DNA of 64,000 bases, from positions 1-64,000 of the forward strand of contig NZ_JAIQXV010000016.1 of NCBI RefSeq assembly GCF_020166415.1, in the 5' to 3' direction. The position numbers and the translations under genes are program-made. Below, in pieces: positions 23,546 through 32,431 of the stretch. Each line of letters opens with the position of its first letter. Position 1 is the stretch's first letter. The notes below the pieces were generated by a model. The model had not been told where the DNA came from. It searched no databases and saw only the letters and a list, made by a program, of their open reading frames with translations. This stretch comes from Deinococcus multiflagellatus (GTDB lineage: Bacteria; Deinococcota; Deinococci; Deinococcales; Deinococcaceae).

Positions 23546-26500
23546 TCAACGCACCACCAGAATCTTGACGTCCTGCTCAGGTGCGCCGTACAGGTCGAAC
23601 GCCAAGGCCATGGTTTCATCCACGATGGCCTCCAGGCTCACTTCACTCAAGTTCCAAGCCTGCGCATGGTTGAGTGCGTCGCGTTCCGCTTCAGGCAGCC
23701 AGCCTGAAGCGGCCAGGCGCGCCTGATAGGCCCCGGTGACTTCGAAGGTTTCGCCCCGGGTTTCAGGTCCCGCCACCTCACCGACCAGCCACGCAGGATC
23801 GTCACCCAGCACAAATTGAAAAAAGGCCTGACCAAAGTCCACCACCACAGGATCCCCCTCCTCCTGCGCCGTGCGGGCTTCCCGGAGGGTGTCCAGCACC
23901 GCCGCACGGATAGCCGCCCGGTCTTGCCGGTTCACACGCCGCTCAAAGGTGGGCGTGGATCCCGCGCGGAGGTGATCGGGCAAGCTCTCGCCGAGTAGAA
24001 GTTCCCGAACCACGCCCTTGAAACCAGACGCCCGAAGTTCTTGCAGTGCCTCCGGCGCAATACCCTCGGGGCCCCGCCAACTCTGCCAGATCAACAGGGC
24101 GTGCAGAGCGTCGTCACTGAGATGCTGGAGGTCACCAGCGGCCAACACCTCGTCACCCGTGTCCATCAGGGCGTGGACCCGGCCCTCGTCATCGGGCACC
24201 ACCAGGCGGATGGCTCGCAGTCGCCGCAGCGTTCGGGCAAGCGTCACGGGTGTGGTGCTCTCAGGCCACTGGGCATGGAGCGCGGCCGCCGTCACACCTG
24301 AAGCCGAGCCGAGCAGCACACTCAGCAAGGTGTGGTCGTGGGCACCGTCGTATCGCGTCCCGACCTCAGCAGGCACGGTCACACCTGGATCACGGGGTGA
24401 GTGCGCTGCGGCCCACGTTTCTGGGGACAATCTCGGTAAGGTGGTCCCCAGGGGCCGAACTGGCGCGAAGGACCGAACTTGGAATGGGCGCACCTCATCT
24501 CTGAAGGCCTCGGGAAGATGGGCGTACCGAAGGGCCATCGCCTGGATCAGGGGTTGCCAGTGCCAGGTACCTGTGGGGGTGGTCACCGGCAGAAAGAGAT
24601 CAGGGTTGGGCATGAAGGTGCCTCCTGGCATCTGAACCCACAGCTCTAGGGAGTGGCCACTCTCCAGCGCGTCGTTCTGAGTCAGCAAGCTGGCCAATTC
24701 AGTTGCGCCCTGCAGAAGGTCACTGGGGGCATCGGCGGGCAAATCCGGCCAGGCGAGGGTATGGGCCGTAAAGCCCTCAATCTCGCCGTTCGAATTCAGA
24801 CCCAACTCAGGGTAGGCGTCCGGAGAAATATTCCCTGACTCCGCAAACCGAAGTCCGCGAAATCGGCTGAGCATCCGCAGAAGGATGTGATACTCCCCTT
24901 GCTCCCGAACAAGGCGGTGCTGACGGCCTTCAAGCTGTACGTCAAGGTGTGAGGGAGCAAGCCGATCAAACACGCCGGCGAACGGACCCTGCCGGTAGGT
25001 GGCGTCAAGCGCGGCATGGATGACCGCGTGCATCACCGCCGTCATGCCAGCTTCGTCCACGGCGTCTGGATTCGCTCCGCGCGCCAGCAGTTCCTCAATG
25101 AGAGGCAGGTTCCCTGCCAGTGCCGCCAGCATCAGGGGGGTGGCCCCGAAGCGGTTGCGGTGCTCCGTGCCGTACAGGTCACACTGGTGGTGCAGCCATT
25201 TGGTGTTCTTGCGCCGGGCCTCAGCTGTCTCCTTAGCGATCAGCTGGCCGCGGGCCTTGACGCGGGCCAGGGTCTCCATACTGGGTTGCCGGGCCGGGGC
25301 GTAGCTGGCTTCACTCTCAAGAACCGTCAGCGTGTGCACGTTGGTGTACCACAGGGCAAAGTCGAATACCGTCCGCAGATGCTGACCCTTCCGGTCGCCC
25401 TCAAACAGGATTTGACTGGTCAGTCCCTCCACTTCCGCCAGGCTCGGCACCGCCCAGGGCACCGGCTTGTACTGCAGCACCTCCTGTGTGATGGCCTGCG
25501 CCTGCTCCGTTTTTCCCTGGGCCTCCAGGCGCTGCGCTTCGGCCGCCCACTCCTGCGTGGTAGAAACACGTGCCTCGACATGCGGCGCAGCCGTCTCGCT
25601 CAGATCCAGCAGCCTCAACAAGGGATGTTGGGGGTCCTCTTCCACCAGAATGACCTGCTTGACGGCCCTCGTCAGCGCCACAAACAGGGCATTGATATAG
25701 AACTTTGCGTGTTCAAGCGACTTGTCCGCCTTGTTTCGGGCCCGGGCGTAGGTTAAGTCGCCCAGATCCTCGGGCCGCAGGTCGCCGGCGATCTCGGTAT
25801 AGATCCGCCGCTGCGCCCCGACCAGGTTGAACAGCACCACCCCGTCGTATTCCAGACCCTTGACCTCCTGCACCGAAAAGAGCAGCGGCGTCTGAAAGGA
25901 GGCGCGGGCGGCTGCCTTGTCTTCCTCTCGCAGAACGATGACGGCAAAGCGCGCGTCACGCCGGATCGCCCCGTTGAGCGCGTCAACCGCCTCAGGGGCC
26001 AGCGGCAGGACGCTGACTTGCCCTTCGGTGTCGGAGGCCGCCGTGACCAGGAAGGTGCTGTCCTTGTCGATACTGCCGAACCGGGCATTCTTGATCCGCA
26101 GCACCTGATTGGCAGCGGACGTGATGAGCCGGGCGTTGCGGAAATTTTGGTGCAGCACGTTCAGGGGCAGCGTGCCGTCCCCCTGCTTCCAGAACAGCCC
26201 CCGCACCGCCGCCCAGGAGAAGAAGTTGGGATGGACTACCTGATTGGCGTCGCCACACAGCAGGAAGGCCGAAGGGTCTTTCAAGGTGCGCAGAAGCAGG
26301 GCCAGCTGCACAGGCGTCATGTCCTGCACCTCGTCCACCACCAGGGCGTCATAGGTGGACCGGGCCAGGGAAAGGCGGCTGTACGCCAGCAGATTCGGGT
26401 CGTGGAGGTCAGCGCCCGCCATCCACGTGCGGGCGCGCTCGTACAGGGCGTACACCTCGGCGCGGCGCTCGGGGGGATAGAGCGACTGCCGCACGCCCAG

Positions 26501-26662
26501 GGCCAGATAGGCGTCCAGTTCCAAAGGTCCGGTGGGCGCGCTCGTCAATACGCCCCGGAACTCCTCGAACAACGCGTGGGCGTCTGTAAAGGTGGGTCTG
26601 GGCTGCAGGCGGGCAAACCAGGTCTGGAAGGCGGAAAAAGTCAACTCAGGGCCGTCGAGCAC
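23546..26662 (-). CDS. UvrD-like SF1 helicase with ankyrin repeats, C-terminal part of an interrupted gene
   Basis: This is the larger part of a helicase reading frame that begins at 27280 and is cut by one in-frame TAG (complement 26714-26716). Downstream of that stop the same frame stays open. From GTG 26662 it carries the Walker B segment ALVVDEVQD (about 106-114), GDANQ (about 137), the late helicase motifs VKGLEYDGVVL (about 267) and ALFVALTRA (about 325). Two ankyrin-like repeats follow near 505-560 (ATPLMLAALAGNLPLIEELL, ARGANPDAVDEAG). The remaining 480 residues are unassigned. The architecture recalls TRANK1-type UvrD helicases. Without the Walker A piece this fragment alone cannot hydrolyse ATP. 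Confidence 0.75.
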   Translation of the reverse strand: MLDGPELTFSAFQTWFARLQPRPTFTDAHALFEEFRGVLTSAPTGPLELDAYLALGVRQSLYPPERRAEVYALYERARTWMAGADLHDPNLLAYSRLSLARSTYDALVVDEVQDMTPVQLALLLRTLKDPSAFLLCGDANQVVHPNFFSWAAVRGLFWKQGDGTLPLNVLHQNFRNARLITSAANQVLRIKNARFGSIDKDSTFLVTAASDTEGQVSVLPLAPEAVDALNGAIRRDARFAVIVLREEDKAAARASFQTPLLFSVQEVKGLEYDGVVLFNLVGAQRRIYTEIAGDLRPEDLGDLTYARARNKADKSLEHAKFYINALFVALTRAVKQVILVEEDPQHPLLRLLDLSETAAPHVEARVSTTQEWAAEAQRLEAQGKTEQAQAITQEVLQYKPVPWAVPSLAEVEGLTSQILFEGDRKGQHLRTVFDFALWYTNVHTLTVLESEASYAPARQPSMETLARVKARGQLIAKETAEARRKNTKWLHHQCDLYGTEHRNRFGATPLMLAALAGNLPLIEELLARGANPDAVDEAGMTAVMHAVIHAALDATYRQGPFAGVFDRLAPSHLDVQLEGRQHRLVREQGEYHILLRMLSRFRGLRFAESGNISPDAYPELGLNSNGEIEGFTAHTLAWPDLPADAPSDLLQGATELASLLTQNDALESGHSLELWVQMPGGTFMPNPDLFLPVTTPTGTWHWQPLIQAMALRYAHLPEAFRDEVRPFQVRSFAPVRPLGTTLPRLSPETWAAAHSPRDPGVTVPAEVGTRYDGAHDHTLLSVLLGSASGVTAAALHAQWPESTTPVTLARTLRRLRAIRLVVPDDEGRVHALMDTGDEVLAAGDLQHLSDDALHALLIWQSWRGPEGIAPEALQELRASGFKGVVRELLLGESLPDHLRAGSTPTFERRVNRQDRAAIRAAVLDTLREARTAQEEGDPVVVDFGQAFFQFVLGDDPAWLVGEVAGPETRGETFEVTGAYQARLAASGWLPEAERDALNHAQAWNLSEVSLEAIVDETMALAFDLYGAPEQDVKILVVR

Positions 26663-26713
26663 GCGCAGGGTGGCCAGCAGGTCGGCATACGAGAGAAACG
26701 AGACGCGCAGCCC

Positions 26714-27280
26714 CTAAGGCGCGTGGCCTTGGGTGTAGAGCCGCTGCGCCTCCCGGGCCAGGTGGGCACTCAGGGTGACGTACAGAACGTGGCCGCTCAT
26801 CGCCCGCACCTTCTCCAGGGCCAGCGCGGTCTTGCCGCTGCCAGCCGAGCCCAGCAGCACCAGCGGCAGGGGCGCGCTGTAGATGGCGTCCTGGGAGTCG
26901 TCAAAGGAGAGAACCTTATCCAGCAGGTGGAACACTGGGCGCACCGGATGCAGGTAAGGCAGGCGTTGAGTGGGTTGAGCCTGTTCTGCCGGCACCACGA
27001 TGTCGCCTTCTTTGATGCGCGCGCCGCGCAGGAAGCGGGACTTCTCGTAGCGGTGCCAGGGAATCACCTCCAGGAGCAGGCAGACCGTTTCACCGGCATG
27101 CTCGGCGAACGTCAGCAGCAGGCGGTGGGTGTCGCTGAGTTTAGCCCGGTGGTAGGGGTGACCCACCAATTTTTTTACGTCGGCGCTGGCAAAATCGCCC
27201 CGGCTCAGGGCAGCGTGCACCTTCTCAAACTGGGCTTCAACGCCGCTGGGATCCAGGTGCCGGTAGGTCAGAACGCGCAA
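26714..27280 (-). CDS. UvrD-like helicase, N-terminal part with Walker A, ended by an amber codon
   Basis: The start was chosen at TTG (complement 27278-27280) with AGGAG 5-9 bases upstream; an ATG at 27326-27328 in the same frame lacks a ribosome binding site. The first 90 residues (HPYHRAKLSDTHRLLLTFAE, CLLLEVIPWHRYEKSRFL) resemble the RelE/ParE-like domain seen at the N-terminus of some UvrD-family proteins. Walker A is LLGSAGSGKTALAL (about 140). It ends at TAG after TQGHAP. The same frame resumes as GLRVSFLSYADLLATLRVLD and leads straight into the downstream helicase part. Upstream, the SEFIR/TIR gene ends 63 bases before this TTG (15 before the alternative ATG), so the two form an operon. 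Confidence 0.7.
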   Translation of the reverse strand: MRVLTYRHLDPSGVEAQFEKVHAALSRGDFASADVKKLVGHPYHRAKLSDTHRLLLTFAEHAGETVCLLLEVIPWHRYEKSRFLRGARIKEGDIVVPAEQAQPTQRLPYLHPVRPVFHLLDKVLSFDDSQDAIYSAPLPLVLLGSAGSGKTALALEKVRAMSGHVLYVTLSAHLAREAQRLYTQGHAP

Positions 27281-27343
27281 AGGGTCTCCTGAGTGAAAAG
27301 GGCAGGGGAGGACAGAGGTCTGGAGCATACTGCCCCTGTCCGG

Positions 27344-28789
27344 TCAGGGCCGGGTGCCGATGTTTGACTGATCGAAGGTGTGGCGCGGGTTGGCGCCGCC
27401 CAGCACGCCCGAGGCACCTGGAATTCGGATGATCTGGTCGAAGGTGTTCAGGAATGTCGCCACGTCAGGCACCCGGAACACGGGCAGCCAGCGCTCAATC
27501 TCTGCGCGGCTGTTCAAGCGCAAAAAGAGGGGCAGCTTCTGCGCTCGCCAGGCGTAGGGCAGCGCTGGCCGCCAGACCGCGGCTTCTGGATACCGGTCCG
27601 GTTGAAGTCGCCGCTCAGCCATGCTTCCCACGGTCAGCAGGGCGTCGGCCTGCATCAGGTCGTCCCACGACACGCTCTGCAAGGTGGCCCGGTCGCTGAG
27701 TACCAGGTGTGTCAGCTGCGCCTCGTCCTCCTGCGTCACCCGTCCCGGAAACGCCCGCGCCAGATACCGCGTGTCCTTGCGGAGAAAGCCAAACTCGGTG
27801 GCCACCTGCTCGTCCCACTGCCTGGCCAGGTAAGGGGCCGCCAGTAACCCACCCAGCAGATCTGGACGGTCTTCCTGCATCAACACGGCCGCCAGATACA
27901 GCGTCAGCTCCATCACCGCCATGCGCGTGTGGGCGGTTTCCTCCGGCTGCACCTTCCACTGGGTGCGGTGGCGCCACCAGAGGTTCCCCAGCGGCTCCAA
28001 CAGGCCGAGCAGCATGCGCACCGTGAGGAGGTCTTCGCGCACCAAGAAGCGGACGACATCCACCAGCGCGTCGCGGGCGGGGAGGGTCAGAGTCAACTGC
28101 TGGGCCGCGATCTGGGCGTCATAGTGGCCATTCGACGAGGGAGAATGGAACCGGTCAAACACCGCCAGCACGGCGTCCCTGAATTCGGCCCAGGGGGTCA
28201 GGACGCCGCGCCCCCGCTCCACGGCCTGGCGCACCAAGCGGGCTTTGGCATGGATCTGCACGTCGCCTGGATCGTCCTCAAAGAGAAAAGCCGGCGGCGT
28301 TCCGATGGGCACCGGTGGTTCGGGACGGTCATGGAGAAAACGCAGCAGCCGGTCATAGTTCCGGTCCAGCAGCTCGTCCGTGCTCATGTCAATGTGAAGC
28401 CTCGAAGCAAACATGGCTGGCACGTACCCTCGGCCCCGGTCATCGGTTTCAAAGACCACCGCCACATACTTGTTCGGCCCTTCCCCGATCTGCGCGTAGA
28501 CCTCGGGGCTCATGATGCTGCCCTCGGTGCCACTGCCTCCCTCCCGGCCGTCCACCTTGACCTGATAGCGCTGGTCACAGACCGCCACCACTTTCTTCAG
28601 GAGGGGGTCGCTGGCGATGCGCTCCATGAAGTGGTAGAGGTCGTCACCGTCGCGCAGGTGCGTCTGATCGAGCATGGCGTCTACACCGTCGACCCGGAGG
28701 CGGTCCACCAAGGCCTTGACGCGCGCCTTATGGGCTTCACTGGTCCAGGCATAGCTAAAAAAGGCTTTGGGCACAGGCAGCGGCGTCAC
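27344..28789 (-). CDS. SEFIR/TIR-domain protein, first paralogue (481 aa)
   Basis: The N-terminal domain (residues about 6-170) is of SEFIR/TIR type: FFSYAWTSEAHKARVKALVD, RLRVDGVDAMLDQTHLRDGD, a Glu in YHFMERIA, and KKVVAVCDQRY and GGSGTEGSIMSPEVY. SEFIR and TIR domains mediate signalling and, in bacterial immunity, often cleave NAD+. The conserved Glu in F-M-E is a candidate catalytic residue (inference). The remaining 300 residues are helical and probably sense or oligomerise. The GTG start (complement 28787-28789) is set by a leaderless TACACT -10. It is divergent from the paralogue at 28874 and directly upstream of the helicase gene. Confidence 0.85.
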   Translation of the reverse strand: MTPLPVPKAFFSYAWTSEAHKARVKALVDRLRVDGVDAMLDQTHLRDGDDLYHFMERIASDPLLKKVVAVCDQRYQVKVDGREGGSGTEGSIMSPEVYAQIGEGPNKYVAVVFETDDRGRGYVPAMFASRLHIDMSTDELLDRNYDRLLRFLHDRPEPPVPIGTPPAFLFEDDPGDVQIHAKARLVRQAVERGRGVLTPWAEFRDAVLAVFDRFHSPSSNGHYDAQIAAQQLTLTLPARDALVDVVRFLVREDLLTVRMLLGLLEPLGNLWWRHRTQWKVQPEETAHTRMAVMELTLYLAAVLMQEDRPDLLGGLLAAPYLARQWDEQVATEFGFLRKDTRYLARAFPGRVTQEDEAQLTHLVLSDRATLQSVSWDDLMQADALLTVGSMAERRLQPDRYPEAAVWRPALPYAWRAQKLPLFLRLNSRAEIERWLPVFRVPDVATFLNTFDQIIRIPGASGVLGGANPRHTFDQSNIGTRP

Positions 28790-28873
28790 CCCGACAGTGT
28801 AAGAAAGAGAAACGGTGCAGGACCGTGCTGCGGCGCCCGCTCCGAGTCCTCGGCCGCACCTACACTCAAGCCC
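28790..28873. promoter_or_regulatory. Symmetric divergent leaderless promoters of the SEFIR/TIR pair
   Basis: On the minus strand TACACT (complement 28796-28801) lies 6 bases before GTG 28789. On the plus strand TACACT (28861-28866) lies 7 bases before ATG 28874. Identical -10 boxes suggest matched expression of the two paralogues. No clear -35 hexamers. Confidence 0.65.
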
Positions 28874-30376
28874 ATGACCACGCCTGCAGCTGAGACGCCC
28901 GTCAAAACGTTTATCAGTTACGCCTGGACCAGTGAGTCGCATAAGGCCCGGGTGCGCGCCTTGGCAGATCGCCTCCGGCTCAAAGGCATTGACGTCATCC
29001 TGGACCAGTACCATCTGCGCGACGGCGAAGATGCCAACGCCTTTATGGAACTGGTCGCCACGCAGGGACCAGTGAAAAAGGTGGTCGTGATCTGCGACCC
29101 CAAATATGTTCAGCGCATGAATGCACGTCAGGGGGGCAGTGGCCAGGAAGGCACCATCATGAGCCCCCACGTCATGGCTCAGCTTCAAGGGCCTGTGGAC
29201 ACGGCTGGAGAGCGGGAGCGGCGCTATGTGGCCGTGATTTTCGACCGCGACCCTGCGCTCCCCGTGAGCAGCCCGGGGCATGTTCCCACGATGTTCGCGT
29301 CCAGTGTCTACATCGACATGAGCACGGACGAACTGATGGACGAGAATTTTGAGCGGTTGCAACGGTTCCTGCTGGATAAACCTGCCCTGGTCGCGCCGCC
29401 GCTGGGCCAGGTACCAGCACACCTGCGGGGTGACGCGCCACCAGCCCTCCCCAGCCGGGCGCAGGCGGGCGCGCTGCGCCGGGCGGTCGAACGGGAAAAA
29501 GGCGTAGCGGGCGCCTTCCAGGATTACGTGGATCAGGTGCTCTCGGCCTTGGGGCAACTGCCACCGGCCACGGAAGAGCGCGAATTCAGTATGGGCCGCG
29601 CCATTGAGGCGGCCGATCAGTTCACGCCGGTGCGGGACGAATGGGTGGAGATGCTCAGGCTCGTCATTCGTCAGGACATGCTGCCGGTCGATGTTTTGGG
29701 AGACGCCCTGGAGCGGATGCTGAATCTGCCCCGAGAACGGGCCGACCAGACCCAGTTGCCTGAGTCGGCCTTTGCCTATCTGGATGTGCTGCGCCTGGAA
29801 CTGATCCTGTATACGGCCGCCCTCCTGATCGAAGCTCGGGCCGTGGAGGCCCTCCAGGCGCTGACCGAGCGGACATATTTCGCCGTGTACCCGTCCAGTC
29901 AACAGCCCGTGACGTTGGGGCGCCTGGGCCGTGTCAGCGATGAGGCCCTGCTGCGTCAACGCTACAACGCCCTGACTGAGCGGTCCTGGACATCGCCAGT
30001 GGGGGTGTGGCTTCAGACCCGGGCCAGCTTGCAGGCTGTACCGTGGGAGAAACTGCTGGAAGCTGATCTTATGCTGGCCCTGAAGACCGCGCTGGAGCGC
30101 CAGTCCACCACAGCACAGGCCAGTCAGTGGCACCCGGTCACCGGACCAGGCTGGCAACGGCGGGGCCCCGTGCCGTTGTTTGAGCGGTTTACCAGCCGCC
30201 GGGTTCTGGGGCCTTGGTTGCCCTTCTTCCGCGCGGCCTCAGCAGACGAGTTGCGAACTCAACTGCACGCTGCCTTTCCAGACCGGAGTTACAGTCAATT
30301 GATGCAGGACAAGTGGCGCGAGTGGTCCGTCCTTTCGGATCACCTGTCGTTAGACCGGTTGGGGAGCCTCAACTAA
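28874..30376 (+). CDS. SEFIR/TIR-domain protein, second paralogue (500 aa)
   Basis: Clearly paralogous to the divergent gene: TFISYAWTSESHKARVRALA, RLRLKGIDVILDQYHLRDGE, AFMELVATQ with the conserved Glu, KKVVVICDPKYVQR, GGSGQEGTIMSP and MFASSVYIDMSTDELMDENF. The SEFIR/TIR part covers about residues 8-180. The C-terminal 300 residues are helical and only loosely similar to the partner, as expected if the two sense different things or form hetero-oligomers. Translation is leaderless from ATG 28874. It ends 25 bases from the convergent secreted-protein gene. Confidence 0.85.
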   Translation: MTTPAAETPVKTFISYAWTSESHKARVRALADRLRLKGIDVILDQYHLRDGEDANAFMELVATQGPVKKVVVICDPKYVQRMNARQGGSGQEGTIMSPHVMAQLQGPVDTAGERERRYVAVIFDRDPALPVSSPGHVPTMFASSVYIDMSTDELMDENFERLQRFLLDKPALVAPPLGQVPAHLRGDAPPALPSRAQAGALRRAVEREKGVAGAFQDYVDQVLSALGQLPPATEEREFSMGRAIEAADQFTPVRDEWVEMLRLVIRQDMLPVDVLGDALERMLNLPRERADQTQLPESAFAYLDVLRLELILYTAALLIEARAVEALQALTERTYFAVYPSSQQPVTLGRLGRVSDEALLRQRYNALTERSWTSPVGVWLQTRASLQAVPWEKLLEADLMLALKTALERQSTTAQASQWHPVTGPGWQRRGPVPLFERFTSRRVLGPWLPFFRAASADELRTQLHAAFPDRSYSQLMQDKWREWSVLSDHLSLDRLGSLN

Positions 30377-30400
30377 GGGCAAGGCCGGTTCTGTTTCCCC

Positions 30401-31465
30401 TCAGGGCGCGCAGCTGAGCGAGGCGGCCACCTGCTGGGCTTCAGTGATCAAGGCCTGGGCCCGGGCCAGGGCGGCCGCGCGCGCGGCCGTCGCCTGCGCC
30501 TGGGCCGTCTGGAGCTGGGCGGCCCACTGCTCTGTCTGACTGGCGGCCGCCTGGAGCGCTTCCAGATCCACGGCCCACCGCACCGTTGACAGGGGGGTAA
30601 TGCCTTGGAGCTGCGCGGCGTTCTGCGCCACGCTCCTGAGGGTCAGCCGCAGGGCCGTGGCCGCTTCAAGATGACGGTCGGCGGTGGCCAGTGCGCGCGC
30701 CAGTTCGGCGGTGTCATACCCGGTCAATTGCGACAGGCCGTACCCGGTCAGCTGGGCGAGGTCGTAGCCCTGGACCGTCTGCACGTCGTAACACTCTCTT
30801 GACCGCCGCGCCTGTTCCGCATCCTTCAGCAGGGTGCGCTGGTCTGTCTCCAGGGCCGCCAGATCAGTCCGGAAGAGGGCCGACACCTCGGCCAGGGCCC
30901 GCAGGTCCTCCTGCACGTCGCGTCCGAGTTGCGCCGCCGCGGACAAGGCGGCTGCGGCGTCGGCATTGGTCTCGCGCACGGCCCGGGTCTGGGCATCGAC
31001 CTTGGCCTGCTGGGCCGCCCGCTCCTGCGCGGCTTGCTGGGCGGCTTGCCGCTGGCGCTGCACCTGCGCCTGAAAGCGGGCCACCAGGCTGTTGTAGGCC
31101 TCGAGGCTGCCCTTGGTAAAGATGACGGACGCAATGCCGGCTGATTGCGGGCGGTTGAGGGTCAGCGTCTGGGCGGCCAGGGTGCCGGTCCACAAGACGC
31201 TGCTGCTTGTCCCCAGCACGGTCTGGGCGAACTTGACACTGACGGCGCTTCCCTGCCGGGTGCCGGTGAAGACGGCATTCTGAGTGCTCAGCCGGGTGCC
31301 CTGCTCGGTGATGGCCACGAACTGATAGGTGCCACTGAGCTGACCGCCCGGGCCTTCCGTCCATTGCAGCAGCTCGGCGCCGTCCGCGTATGCTTTAACG
31401 AAAACGGCGGGAGCGGCCTGGGCAGTCGAACCCAGCAGCAGCAACAGAGACAGGGTGCGCTTCAC
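30401..31465 (-). CDS. Secreted coiled-coil protein with a short tandem repeat (354 aa)
   Basis: The start was placed at GTG (complement 31463-31465) because a -10 TACAAT lies exactly 7 bases upstream; an ATG 9 bases earlier overlaps that -10. The signal peptide VKRTLSLLLLLGSTAQA is followed by a beta-rich domain (about 18-125: GQLSGTYQFVAI, SVLWTGTLAAQTLTL), then long Ala/Gln coiled coils. At about 245-270 there are three near-identical 8-residue units (GYDLAQLT, GYGLSQLT, GYDTAELA). Probably periplasmic or surface-attached; role unknown. Confidence 0.7.
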   Translation of the reverse strand: MKRTLSLLLLLGSTAQAAPAVFVKAYADGAELLQWTEGPGGQLSGTYQFVAITEQGTRLSTQNAVFTGTRQGSAVSVKFAQTVLGTSSSVLWTGTLAAQTLTLNRPQSAGIASVIFTKGSLEAYNSLVARFQAQVQRQRQAAQQAAQERAAQQAKVDAQTRAVRETNADAAAALSAAAQLGRDVQEDLRALAEVSALFRTDLAALETDQRTLLKDAEQARRSRECYDVQTVQGYDLAQLTGYGLSQLTGYDTAELARALATADRHLEAATALRLTLRSVAQNAAQLQGITPLSTVRWAVDLEALQAAASQTEQWAAQLQTAQAQATAARAAALARAQALITEAQQVAASLSCAP

Positions 31466-31526
31466 AGCGTCCATTGTAGAAACCCTTTGACCTCAGCCGC
31501 CGTTTCCTCGCAGAGCCAGGGAAGAC

Positions 31527-32381
31527 TTACACCGCGAGTTGACGGCGCAGATCTTCTCGTTTGCGTTCATACCGCCCTTCAATACCAAGGCGGGCATGAA
31601 AGGCGTCAGCAAACGTCAGCGCTGTATTGATAGCCCACCGGGCACAGGCTGGGGTCATAACCCCATGGGGGAGATAGGTGGGAAACTCAGGGTGTCGAGG
31701 AAAGCGTCCCTGCAGGGAGGGTTCCAGTTTCGCCTGCTTCAGCAGCTGACCATCCAGGACTTCAACCGAGACAACATCGGGATGCGTGAACACGTTGCGC
31801 AATTTCAGCAGCACCCTGACTGCCTCAAACTCAGGATCGGTCTCCTGGAATGGGGTCTGCCCAGCGGCGGTCAATACGGCATTGTGTTTGGTCAGTAGGG
31901 GAGACAGCTGACCAGGAACGGCATCGCTATTCTTCCAGAGCGTCTTCTCCAACGTCTCCCGCGCGTGACGAGGAAGGGCGGCCCAGGCGGTCTCTGAAAA
32001 CGGCTCCAGGCCCATCGCGGCGCGCACCACGTTGGAGGCCCTGAGCAGCTGGTCCCTGTCCTTCATGCGGCCGTTCAGCGCCTGCCGTAATGGGGTCAGG
32101 AGGCCTTCAGGCAGCCCGGAATGCCGCCCTTCAGGCAGAACGTCGACGGCCAGCTCCATCAAATTGGCATCCAAAAAGCTCACGGACTGGTCAAGCGCGG
32201 CCACCACAGTGCTGCACAGGGCGGACCAACCCGGCTTGTTTGGTGCAGCGCCCGCCAGCTGCAGCTGTTCAGCCATCCCAGCCTGATACACCGCACCGAA
32301 GGCGTACCGCGTGGCCAGGAAGGCTTTTTGACTCACACGTGCTTGCTCATTCACTTGTCCTTGCTCAGCTTGTTCGTGCAC
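31527..32381 (-). CDS. Possible HEPN-like protein, divergent partner (284 aa)
   Basis: Helical protein of unknown family. Near residue 195 it contains LLKLRNVFTHPDV, an R-N-x3-H (R-x4-H) motif in a helical context. This is the signature of HEPN ribonucleases, where the Arg and His form the active site. The GTG start (complement 32379-32381) is leaderless behind TACCCT (complement 32388-32393). It is transcribed divergently from the 474-aa gene that also ends in an R-x4-H motif. A shared immune or toxin role is an inference; the motif is short and could occur by chance. Confidence 0.55.
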   Translation of the reverse strand: MHEQAEQGQVNEQARVSQKAFLATRYAFGAVYQAGMAEQLQLAGAAPNKPGWSALCSTVVAALDQSVSFLDANLMELAVDVLPEGRHSGLPEGLLTPLRQALNGRMKDRDQLLRASNVVRAAMGLEPFSETAWAALPRHARETLEKTLWKNSDAVPGQLSPLLTKHNAVLTAAGQTPFQETDPEFEAVRVLLKLRNVFTHPDVVSVEVLDGQLLKQAKLEPSLQGRFPRHPEFPTYLPHGVMTPACARWAINTALTFADAFHARLGIEGRYERKREDLRRQLAV

Positions 32382-32431
32382 GTCATGAGGGTACGCGTCA
32401 TGACGACCCCTCCTCTCTATGCTGGAAGGGC
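32382..32431. promoter_or_regulatory. Divergent leaderless promoters of the HEPN-like pair
   Basis: Minus strand: TACCCT (complement 32388-32393) 6 bases before GTG 32381. Plus strand: TATGCT (32418-32423) 8 bases before ATG 32432. Only 50 bases separate the two genes, so the promoters share sequence. Confidence 0.6.

Noticed and set aside
28790..30157. Upstream extension of the first SEFIR/TIR protein (frame open back to 30157)
   Set aside because: It runs antisense through the paralogous gene and is not domain-like; the leaderless GTG at 28789 fits better.
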